Below, in pieces: positions 42,587-49,987 of a stretch of 64,000 nt of DNA. Within the stretch, counting starts at the first letter, position 1; each line of letters opens with the position of its first letter. The notes under the pieces were generated by a model. It saw only the letters and a list, made by a program, of their open reading frames with translations, was not told the origin of the DNA and did no database searches. This DNA is from Chryseobacterium sp. (GTDB lineage Bacteria > Bacteroidota > Bacteroidia > Flavobacteriales > Weeksellaceae). The DNA lies in contig JAITUA010000020.1 in assembly GCA_031286615.1 (NCBI GenBank), positions 620,001-684,000 of the forward strand, in the 5' to 3' direction. The position numbers were made by a program, and so were the translations under genes.

Positions 42587-45418
42587 ATGGCAAAAGGCGT
42601 AAAAAAAATAAAAGTTGTAAGTGGGCTTTATTATCCTAAAATGTCTGTAATAGGGCAAAGGGTTACCATAAAGCCGGATCAGTGGGTGCAGTTTGGTATA
42701 GGCGAATGGCTGCCGGGTACCACAGATGCAGACAAAAAGAAACCTCTTACCTGGATGAGGCAGAACAGCAGCAAAAAAATTATTATCAATCAGATCACCT
42801 CTGCTACAGGATATAAATTCTTAATAGGCAAGCAATACTGTGGAAGCTATCAGTTTTATATTGAAGCCAGTCTGTCAGGAGTAAGAGACCCCAAAAATGA
42901 TACAGGAATATATGTAAAAGGCTGGTGCGATCCCAAAATTGTCAGCAGTAAATGGTCTACCCAGAAAAACAGTAAAAGCATAAAAAACAATAAAAAGAAC
43001 GAATATATTTCCTACGGACACATTGTTCACCTGAACCTGATGACAGAAGGTCTGAATGGAAATACACTCAGTATTGAGCTGTGGAATCAGCAGTATGCTA
43101 AAAAAGATAAACTGGTACATACCTACAATAATGTACAGGTAATAGATGGTGAAGTAAATCTGAAAATAGAAAATACATTTGCCTGGATGGCCTATGTAGA
43201 CAACATTCAGAATGTAGAAGAATTTTATGTTAAAGTAAAAGATACAGCATCAAAACAATACATCAAAGATAAACTGGGTGATGATCTTCATGCCATTTAT
43301 CTGAATGTAAAAAATAAAGTGGTCACTACCAATATTAACGGTGCTCAGAACCAGACGCCCACCAAAGTCTATAAGCCGGATGTAAACTCTGTCAGACTAG
43401 AACCTTGTAAGTTTGAAGTCATTAAGATTACAGAAAGTGAAATAAAAGATGGTAAGGCTAATAATACAACCGTTAAAGTTTTTGATAATGGTAACGGTGT
43501 AAAGCAAATACAATCGCCTGCACTGCAGGAACATATTCAGAGAACAATCTTTTATAAATTTGATTCTACCGTCATAGATAAAGACGGGGTAGCCATTCTG
43601 AATAATGTACTCAAATTCCTCTTGGAACATAAAGATGCCACCATGAACCTGAGTGGTTACGCCTGTGTAATCGGAAAACAGAATTATAATAAAGGACTTT
43701 CCCAAAGAAGAGCAGACGTTGTCAAAAAATTCTTTGCAGACGGTGGATTAGATCCCAGAAGAATAATCTCTGTAGGAAAAGGAGAAGTAGATCCTACAGA
43801 TGATAAAAAGGGAAGAGATAATATCAAATATAAAAATGAAAAAGACTATGAAAACAACCGTAGAGTAGATATCTCATTCGTGTTCAATGCCCATGATGCA
43901 CAGACTGTTAACTATGAGGTGACAGCGCCTAGTGTATCTATGAAGAAAGACTTAACGATTGATGTTACAGGTTTTCAAACCAATGAATGTTTCAGAGACA
44001 GCAAAGGAAAACATAAGAAACAGGTCCTGATCGTAGATGTAGGCCAGGCAATCGATAAAGGAGACACCGTAAAGACCTTTACTACGCCTTCATTTAATTA
44101 TGGAGTGTATTCAGATTTATCCAAATTTGATACGATGCCTATACAATACATCTGGCCTATGTGGGCCAATCCAAACCAGTTCCATCTGCATGCACATACC
44201 TGCAGATATTTCAGTAATGAAAAAAGAACCACTGTATTAATCAAGGCTTATCCGGATATTAAATGGACGCTAACTTTCTTCGTTAATCTTACCAACGAGC
44301 TTAGTGTAAAATGGCAAAACCAGCCCGCTGCAAAACATAAAGACCTACAGGCAAAAGCCGGTAAAATAGGCGCTGAAAGAAGATGGAAACAAAAAGATGC
44401 TTCATTCGGATTCAGCCTGAAAAGTGAATGGGAAAAGAACAGAAGCGGAAGTTTTCAGAAAAGTAAAGAGCTTAAAGGAGAATACGAAACAAAATTTAAA
44501 AAGCTCTATGATCTTTTTGGCTCACTCGGAGCAATGTCTGATGGTATTACCAACAAAACCAAAGGACAAGTTAGAAATATGGGATTTAAAGGTCTTCCAG
44601 TAACTTTTGCCATCAAACCACCCAATATTAATCTGAAGGGAGAATGGTGTCTGGAAAGAGCCAAACAGAAAAATACAGAAATAGAAAGATTAGGAACAAA
44701 GGTTGATATATCTTTTAATGCAGAACCCCTGATAGGATTAGAGGTTACTGTTGACCTTCTCTGTACCGCTGTTGGACTTGTTGCAGGAGCTGTAAGTGGA
44801 GGAACTGCTGCGCCGGGAGCGGTGAGATTATATGGAGTGATTAAAGACCAGATGAATACAGGGGTGGAATTTGGGAATGATGATTTCGGAGCTAAGCTAA
44901 GTTCAGATGTTTATATTGATCTCGTTATTTCAAGTGAAATCAAAACTTCAATTGGTTTTTCATTCAATACCGTAAGTGAAAAAGGGGACAAGCAAGCAAA
45001 GATAGAAGCAAAAAATACCCTTAAAATTGAATTAAAAGCAGGAGTTTGGGCAAAAGCAGAAGCCAATCTTGTTATTGTTAAAGTAGAAGGATATTTTGAG
45101 ATGAGTGGTAAGGGATCAGCTTCCATTACATTCGGGCATGGTGTGAAATTTGATGATAAAGGATTAAATTACCGTCCGGAATTAGGATTCGATGGACTCA
45201 ATGCTGAATATGTGATCAAAGGAAAAGTAGGAATGTCCGCCAAAAAGAAAATACCTAGAGGAGGTAATAAAAAACCTGCAGAACTTAAAGGAAGTTCGGA
45301 AGACGAAGGTATTATTGCAGAAGGTAAATTTAACGAAATTGTACCTAAATTTGATGTCATCAAAAGTCTCGAAGAACTTTTCGGATTCAGTGCCGATATT
45401 CCGTTAATAAGAAATTAG
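42587..45418 (+). CDS. 943-residue protein with internal OmpA domain, candidate T6SS effector
   Basis: Large protein without signal peptide. Residues 1-115 and 140-245 look like beta-sandwich or adhesin-like repeats (KVVSGLYYPKMSVIGQRVTIKPDQW, TGIYVKGWCDPK). Residues about 320-434 are an OmpA C-terminal domain: FYKFDSTVIDKDGVAILNN, LSGYACVIGKQNYNKGLSQRRADVV and NNRRVDISFVF, i.e. a peptidoglycan-binding fold. The C-terminal half is a novel region with a hydrophobic Gly-rich stretch VDLLCTAVGLVAGAVSGGTA followed by strands (FGAKLSSDVYIDLV, FEMSGKGSASITFG). Position right after the PAAR-like tip, and lipoproteins downstream, point to a delivered effector that acts at the wall or membrane. No catalytic motif was recognised. 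Confidence 0.6.
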   Translation: MAKGVKKIKVVSGLYYPKMSVIGQRVTIKPDQWVQFGIGEWLPGTTDADKKKPLTWMRQNSSKKIIINQITSATGYKFLIGKQYCGSYQFYIEASLSGVRDPKNDTGIYVKGWCDPKIVSSKWSTQKNSKSIKNNKKNEYISYGHIVHLNLMTEGLNGNTLSIELWNQQYAKKDKLVHTYNNVQVIDGEVNLKIENTFAWMAYVDNIQNVEEFYVKVKDTASKQYIKDKLGDDLHAIYLNVKNKVVTTNINGAQNQTPTKVYKPDVNSVRLEPCKFEVIKITESEIKDGKANNTTVKVFDNGNGVKQIQSPALQEHIQRTIFYKFDSTVIDKDGVAILNNVLKFLLEHKDATMNLSGYACVIGKQNYNKGLSQRRADVVKKFFADGGLDPRRIISVGKGEVDPTDDKKGRDNIKYKNEKDYENNRRVDISFVFNAHDAQTVNYEVTAPSVSMKKDLTIDVTGFQTNECFRDSKGKHKKQVLIVDVGQAIDKGDTVKTFTTPSFNYGVYSDLSKFDTMPIQYIWPMWANPNQFHLHAHTCRYFSNEKRTTVLIKAYPDIKWTLTFFVNLTNELSVKWQNQPAAKHKDLQAKAGKIGAERRWKQKDASFGFSLKSEWEKNRSGSFQKSKELKGEYETKFKKLYDLFGSLGAMSDGITNKTKGQVRNMGFKGLPVTFAIKPPNINLKGEWCLERAKQKNTEIERLGTKVDISFNAEPLIGLEVTVDLLCTAVGLVAGAVSGGTAAPGAVRLYGVIKDQMNTGVEFGNDDFGAKLSSDVYIDLVISSEIKTSIGFSFNTVSEKGDKQAKIEAKNTLKIELKAGVWAKAEANLVIVKVEGYFEMSGKGSASITFGHGVKFDDKGLNYRPELGFDGLNAEYVIKGKVGMSAKKKIPRGGNKKPAELKGSSEDEGIIAEGKFNEIVPKFDVIKSLEELFGFSADIPLIRN

Positions 45419-45423
45419 ATAAT

Positions 45424-46023
45424 ATGAAAAAGATCGTTTTAATAATTTTGTGTTTTATCATGTTTGTATCATGCCAGTCACAACAAAAGACAGACCTGGA
45501 GAAAGTAGATTTTTCCAAAGGGTATAAAGAAGTTTTGAAAGATACCAGGTATCAGACAGAGGCAAGGGAAATTGTAACCACACTCCCTATTGCGTATACC
45601 AAAGATGTAGCCGGATACAAATTCGGGAATATCTCCTTTCCGGAACATAAAGAAAATAACGTAAAAAGCTCTACAGTAGGATTATTAATAAACAATCCTG
45701 CAGAAAAACTTACAAAAGGAATAAAAATAGAATGGGAAGATACCGCTGCAGGAAATGATCTTTTGGCTTATCTGAAATCACAATACAAAAATCCTAAGGT
45801 TCTTGCCGGAGTTCCTGAAAAGAACAATGAAGGTAAAATATTGGGAAATGCAGCCTATCTATGGGATCTGAAAGATAAAACAATGGTATTGGTACAATAT
45901 TATGAATATACCAATAATAAACCCAATACTTCCTCTGTTCTCTATATTGTAGACAAGCAGGTGAAGACTGCAGACGGGCAGGAAACTGCTGCTGCACATC
46001 TTGTAAAAACTTATACTCCATAG
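45424..46023 (+). CDS. Lipoprotein, family A (cognate immunity candidate)
   Basis: 199 residues; lipoprotein signal IMFVSC (Cys17) and TDLEKVDFSKG. The body has the pattern KDVAGYKFGNISFPEHK and, near the end, NAAYLWDLKDKTMVLVQYYE...VLYIVDKQV. The same order of elements occurs in the lipoproteins at 48393 and 49169 with low identity. It begins five bases after the 943-residue gene. Best guess: periplasmic immunity protein for that cargo. No annotated family recognised. Confidence 0.6.
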   Translation: MKKIVLIILCFIMFVSCQSQQKTDLEKVDFSKGYKEVLKDTRYQTEAREIVTTLPIAYTKDVAGYKFGNISFPEHKENNVKSSTVGLLINNPAEKLTKGIKIEWEDTAAGNDLLAYLKSQYKNPKVLAGVPEKNNEGKILGNAAYLWDLKDKTMVLVQYYEYTNNKPNTSSVLYIVDKQVKTADGQETAAAHLVKTYTP

Positions 46024-46036
46024 CAGATTCTTATTG

Positions 46037-46687
46037 ATGGATAATTATGATTATTATGCAGAAAAAGTAATTACGTATTTACCGTTAGTTATACTTTCTA
46101 TTATTGCAGTCGTTTTACTGCTTCCTAATTCTAGAAAAAGATTTTTAAGAATTCAGGCATCATTACCTACATCCAAAATAAAATCAGTGGCCATGGGACT
46201 GGTAGAAATTCAGGGGAAACTGATTATGAAAGAACCTTTAATTTCACCTGTTGCAAGAGAAGAATGCATAGGATATTATTATACTATTGAAGATGTTACA
46301 AGAGATAAGGAAGGAAAAAATTCTTATACAACCATTCATAAAGAAACCCAGTGTAATCTCTTTCAAATGCAGGATGATACAGGAACCATTGAAGTACATC
46401 CGGAAGGGATAGAATTGATATTCATCGAAGAAACAAATGTAAGTTATAACGGACAGAAAAGATATAAGGAAACACTGCTTAAATCTGGTCAGGAAATGCT
46501 GCTGGTAGGTGCCGCTGATTCCAGAAACGGAGAAGCCTTTATCAAAAAAGATACAGGTCATAAGCTTTTAGGAATTACCACTGCAGCAGGAATTTCAGTC
46601 TGGAATAAATACCAGCCTCTGTTGAGATCATTTCTGGTAACCTGTATCGTTATACTTATAGTAATGATTTTAATCTTATCACAATAA
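46037..46687 (+). CDS. GIDE/MULAN-like membrane protein
   Basis: 216 residues: N-terminal helix (YLPLVILSIIAVVLLL), a soluble domain and a C-terminal helix (FLVTCIVILIVMILIL). The soluble part SVAMGLVEIQGKLIMKEPLISPVAREECIGYYY, with TIEVHPEGIEL and LVGAADSRNGEAFIKKDTGHKL, has the pattern of the BAM/GIDE region of eukaryotic MULAN (mitochondrial E3 ligase), present in many bacteria without the RING finger. No RING Cys here. Start placed at ATG 46037; a TTG at 46034 would add one codon. Stop overlaps the lemA start (TAATG). With lemA this pair forms a membrane-stress or defence-type cassette. Confidence 0.65.
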   Translation: MDNYDYYAEKVITYLPLVILSIIAVVLLLPNSRKRFLRIQASLPTSKIKSVAMGLVEIQGKLIMKEPLISPVAREECIGYYYTIEDVTRDKEGKNSYTTIHKETQCNLFQMQDDTGTIEVHPEGIELIFIEETNVSYNGQKRYKETLLKSGQEMLLVGAADSRNGEAFIKKDTGHKLLGITTAAGISVWNKYQPLLRSFLVTCIVILIVMILILSQ

Positions 46688-47247
46688 TGGATCAAATTGT
46701 AGCCATCGTTATCGCCGTATTTCTTATCATAGCCATTCTGGCTTTTTTCATCAGTTTGTACAATAAGCTTGTCATGCTGAAATTCAATGTGGAAAAAGCA
46801 TATGGGAATATAGATGTTATTTTAAAACAAAGAGCCGATGAAATTCCTAACCTTGTAAACGTTGCCAAACAATTTATGAATCATGAAAAAGATTTGCTTA
46901 CCAAACTGACTGAGCTTAGAACTTTCTATAACACTACGAATGATTCTGACAGAAAAACGGAACTCGCAAACGAGACCTCAAAAGCACTCTCATCATTTTT
47001 TGCCGTTTCAGAAAACTATCCGGGCCTTCTTTCTAATAATAACTTTTTGGAACTGCAGAAAAGAGTTTCCGGAATGGAAGATAAAATAGCAGACAGAAGA
47101 GAATTTTTCAATGACAGCGTAAGTCTTTATAATATAGGAATTCATGAATTTCCCAATGTTATTCTGGCAAAAACGCTAGGTTATAAAGACAAAACCTTAT
47201 TAGAAGTTTCAAATCAGGAAAAACAATATGAAGGAATTCAGTTTTAA
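46687..47247 (+). CDS. lemA: LemA-family protein
   Basis: 186 residues with N-terminal transmembrane helix (IVAIVIAVFLIIAILAFFI) and an extended helical coiled region: VEKAYGNIDVILKQRADEIPNLVNVAKQFMNHEKDLLTKL, SENYPGLLSNNNFLELQKRVSG and FNDSVSLYNIGIHEFPNVI. These define LemA proteins, widespread but of unknown function. Operon with the GIDE-like gene (1-base overlap) and the following three-helix gene (20-base overlap). Confidence 0.88.
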   Translation: MDQIVAIVIAVFLIIAILAFFISLYNKLVMLKFNVEKAYGNIDVILKQRADEIPNLVNVAKQFMNHEKDLLTKLTELRTFYNTTNDSDRKTELANETSKALSSFFAVSENYPGLLSNNNFLELQKRVSGMEDKIADRREFFNDSVSLYNIGIHEFPNVILAKTLGYKDKTLLEVSNQEKQYEGIQF

Positions 47248-47596
47248 TACATTTTTCGGGTATGAAAGTATACTGATGGAAAAACCCGAAATTGTTCTTT
47301 TCGGAGCATTGCTGATTCCTATAGGCCTGATTATGGTGGTCAGTATGATAGGCTGGGTTTTCAGAAAACTGAAATTCAATATGTATATTATTCAGGCCAT
47401 ACTATACACACTGCTTTTCACATTCTTTTTTGGAACAGTCACTATGCTGATTCTTTTTTTTATAACAGATAAGAACGGAGTGAAACTTGCGTGGTGCTGG
47501 AGTTCTATTCTCCTGGGAATGTTCTGCTTTAGCATCATCAATACCAATACCATCAGTAAAATGTTTACCGATTGGTCTAAAATCATTAAAAACTAA
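47228..47596 (+). CDS. Three-helix membrane protein, unknown
   Basis: 122 residues with three to four hydrophobic helices (about 23-45, 52-78, 88-108). No known motif. It starts inside the 3' end of lemA (20-base overlap) and the soluble gene begins four bases after its stop. Probable part of the GIDE-LemA membrane set. Confidence 0.65.
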   Translation: MKEFSFNTFFGYESILMEKPEIVLFGALLIPIGLIMVVSMIGWVFRKLKFNMYIIQAILYTLLFTFFFGTVTMLILFFITDKNGVKLAWCWSSILLGMFCFSIINTNTISKMFTDWSKIIKN

Positions 47597-47600
47597 AATT

Positions 47601-48374
47601 ATGATAAAACAACCCTATTATATGATCGATTTCAGTGCATCAGCCTGTTTGTTCGAGATAAGGATTAATGATTATCCTGTGATTCATATGAATGTTGAAG
47701 GGCAGGTAGCTACTAATATTCCGATTAATTTTGCCATACTGAAAAGTGGTGTTCAGTCTATATCAGCAACCATTTTACCCAATATCGGCGATTTGCAGCT
47801 GCACCCTAAATCAGAATTGAAATTTAATATTAAACTTTTTGATGTGGCTAATGATTTCGTTTTTGACCAACAGTTTGGAGACTATCGGTCTGAAGCCATA
47901 GAAGATAAAAAGAAACAGGTTATTAAACATGTGGGTTCCTTTAAAGCAGAAGTTCCCTATCAGCTGTCTGCGTGGCAGAACGGAAGAAATCTGCAGGATG
48001 TTAAGGACAACAGAAAAAAACTGGAACAGGCTTATGATCATATATCAAGATTAATAAGAGAAAATAAATTTGAGGATTATAAGAAATCAATTTCCAAAAG
48101 AGAGGAAAATATGGCTGCTTCAATGTATCTTTCGAAAGCAGAATCAGAAGAACGTTTTACTGATCTTGTAAATGATTTCAAATCCGGATTTAAAATACAG
48201 CCAGTTTCTAAAGATGCAGTTATGTTTGTATGTGCAGAAAATAAAGTCGCTTTTTTAAAAAAGGCAAACGGAGAATCTGCTTTATATCTGGAAAACCCGG
48301 AAACAGAAGAAGAACTGATGCTTGATATTTCATTTTATATTCCGGAAGGAAAAGAAGAATTTGAAATAATCTAA
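47601..48374 (+). CDS. T6SS-island soluble protein, unknown
   Basis: 257 residues from ATG 47601 (an upstream in-frame ATG at 47487 lies within the preceding gene and is not used). Starts with a beta-sandwich-like strand set (SACLFEIRINDYPVIHMNVEGQVATNIP), then a charged helical hairpin (DNRKKLEQAYDHISRLIRENKFEDYKKS) and a final beta region ending LDISFYIPEGKEEFEII. No signal. The lipoprotein gene follows after 18 bases. Role unknown, possibly a chaperone or periplasm-independent immunity component. Confidence 0.6.
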   Translation: MIKQPYYMIDFSASACLFEIRINDYPVIHMNVEGQVATNIPINFAILKSGVQSISATILPNIGDLQLHPKSELKFNIKLFDVANDFVFDQQFGDYRSEAIEDKKKQVIKHVGSFKAEVPYQLSAWQNGRNLQDVKDNRKKLEQAYDHISRLIRENKFEDYKKSISKREENMAASMYLSKAESEERFTDLVNDFKSGFKIQPVSKDAVMFVCAENKVAFLKKANGESALYLENPETEEELMLDISFYIPEGKEEFEII

Positions 48375-48392
48375 TTACATTTATATTATTCT

Positions 48393-49043
48393 ATGAAAAA
48401 GCGGAACGTTTTCTTGCTGATTTTTGCTGTATTGATCAATATCTGTTGTGGAAATAAATCATTTGATCTTTCATCAGTTACATTAGGCGATGATGCAAAG
48501 AAGTATGACTTTGAAAACAAAGATTTATTTATGAAAGATGTTGCAAAAGCAGATATCATTCAATACTATGCTGATGAAAATAAAGGAGTAACCTACGGAA
48601 ATATACCCTTAGACAATACGGTGGGTACAAGAATTACGGTTTACAAAGGGAAAGTAGGAGCTGTAGATACCAATGCTGCAGAAAAATACTCTCTGGAATT
48701 TGTAGAAAAAATAGTGAAAAAACATGGAAATCCTACAGCTTCTATCACCGATAAAGCAACCATAGATGTTAAACTTGTAAAGCCAATTTTTGAAAAGCTG
48801 AAAAAGCTGTCTCCCGAAAAAGTTTCATGGGATCAAAATCAAAAAAATGCCTTTACTTACCCAACTTCCTTCTTCTGGGATGATGGTAAAAATTATTCCA
48901 TACTCAGTATCTCCATTGAAAATGACGGAAAAATAAGAAACAAATACATTTCCGTTACGAAAGATGCGTATCGTAATAATGCCGTATTTGGATTAAAATA
49001 TCCAACACCTCCTGCTTCTCCATGGTATAAGTATATGAAGTAA
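48393..49043 (+). CDS. Lipoprotein, family A
   Basis: 216 residues with a lipoprotein-like signal ending LINICC (Cys18/19). Contains KGVTYGNIPLDNTVG, KVGAVDTNAAEKYSLEFVEK, HGNPTASI and near the end SFFWDDGKNYSILSISIENDGKIRNKYISV, matching in order the elements of the lipoproteins at 45424 and 49169. I infer one paralogous family. The 125-base gap after it holds no gene. Confidence 0.6.
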   Translation: MKKRNVFLLIFAVLINICCGNKSFDLSSVTLGDDAKKYDFENKDLFMKDVAKADIIQYYADENKGVTYGNIPLDNTVGTRITVYKGKVGAVDTNAAEKYSLEFVEKIVKKHGNPTASITDKATIDVKLVKPIFEKLKKLSPEKVSWDQNQKNAFTYPTSFFWDDGKNYSILSISIENDGKIRNKYISVTKDAYRNNAVFGLKYPTPPASPWYKYMK

Positions 49044-49168
49044 AATGTGTACCCAAAGAAGAAAATGAAATAGAAAAACAGGAAAATGATAAATAAAAAT
49101 CAGGTTTCAAATACTTGAATCGCTTTTTTTCTGTTGTATTCTTATAATCAGGTACTAACACTAACATT

Positions 49169-49885
49169 ATGAAAAAATTGAAATATGTATTAATACCAGT
49201 AATCTGCCTGGGGTTTATATCATGCAGCCAGCAGAAAAATAAAGATACTGAGTTGATGCTTGAAATGAAGGGAAGTACTCAGACGGAACCATTTAATCTT
49301 GCAAAACTTAAAACCGGACAGAACATTAATGAAATTTTAAAATCTGCCGGAGCAACAGCCAAAGAAGCAGTACGTACCAGTGAGGTGACCCTTATCGGAA
49401 ACGAAAAACTTGCTTTTTCATCAAAAGAACTATTACATTTCAATGGAATAGATCTGGAAGGAAAGAATAATAAAAATACCAATAAAGTAATTTTACACTT
49501 CGGAAAAGTAGATCAGGAAATTGGCCCTCTTGCCAATGAAAAAGAAGACGAATTGGGAATGTACCAGCTTGATATTTATACAGAACAGGAAAAAACAGCA
49601 CTTCTGGACAACTTAAACAAAACACTTCAGAAACCTAGTTTTGATACCGTACATGAAGGTTTTGAATCAGAGGTTAAAGATAATGAGATCATCCAGACTC
49701 AAAATAAACTCAGACAGGAAGTAGCTATCTGGAGAAACAAAGATATGCTCTATTACTACTGCGAAACCAAAATAGACAACAGACCTGACGAATACCGCTG
49801 TAACCTTTTTGTTTTTAAAAATAAAGAATGGAAAGACCTTTTAAAAGGATCAGGATATCCGGATCTGGATAAGATATCCCTATAA
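49169..49885 (+). CDS. Lipoprotein, family A
   Basis: 238 residues with lipobox GFISC (Cys19). Core: LHFNGIDLEGKNNKNTNKVILHFGKV, then a long helix EQEKTALLDNLNKTLQKP, and VAIWRNKDMLYYYCETKIDNRPDEYRCNLFVF. This repeats the strand-helix-strand order of the two other lipoproteins in the island. It is the last plus-strand gene before a symmetric terminator. Confidence 0.6.
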   Translation: MKKLKYVLIPVICLGFISCSQQKNKDTELMLEMKGSTQTEPFNLAKLKTGQNINEILKSAGATAKEAVRTSEVTLIGNEKLAFSSKELLHFNGIDLEGKNNKNTNKVILHFGKVDQEIGPLANEKEDELGMYQLDIYTEQEKTALLDNLNKTLQKPSFDTVHEGFESEVKDNEIIQTQNKLRQEVAIWRNKDMLYYYCETKIDNRPDEYRCNLFVFKNKEWKDLLKGSGYPDLDKISL

Positions 49886-49937
49886 CATTTGCATTGTCAA
49901 TCAGCTTGCTGATCCTTATTTACTCTTTAAAAATAAG

Positions 49938-49966
49938 AAATGCCGGTCTCAAAAAGACCGGCATTT
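49938..49966. terminator. Bidirectional terminator closing the T6SS island
   Basis: AAATGCCGGTCT (49938-49949) with AGACCGGCATTT (49955-49966), five-base loop, T-rich on both sides. It separates the island from the convergent nuclease gene. Confidence 0.88.
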
Positions 49967-49987
49967 TATATACAGTTGGTATCTGAA

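Noticed and set aside
47487-47600. Upstream extension of the 47601 gene
   Set aside because: The extension lies within the three-helix gene in another frame and its amino acid composition is atypical; ATG 47601 is preferred.
35819-49885. A complete T6SS locus
   Set aside because: No sheath (TssB/C), baseplate (TssE/F/G/K), membrane or ClpV genes found; only tube, tip and cargo genes.
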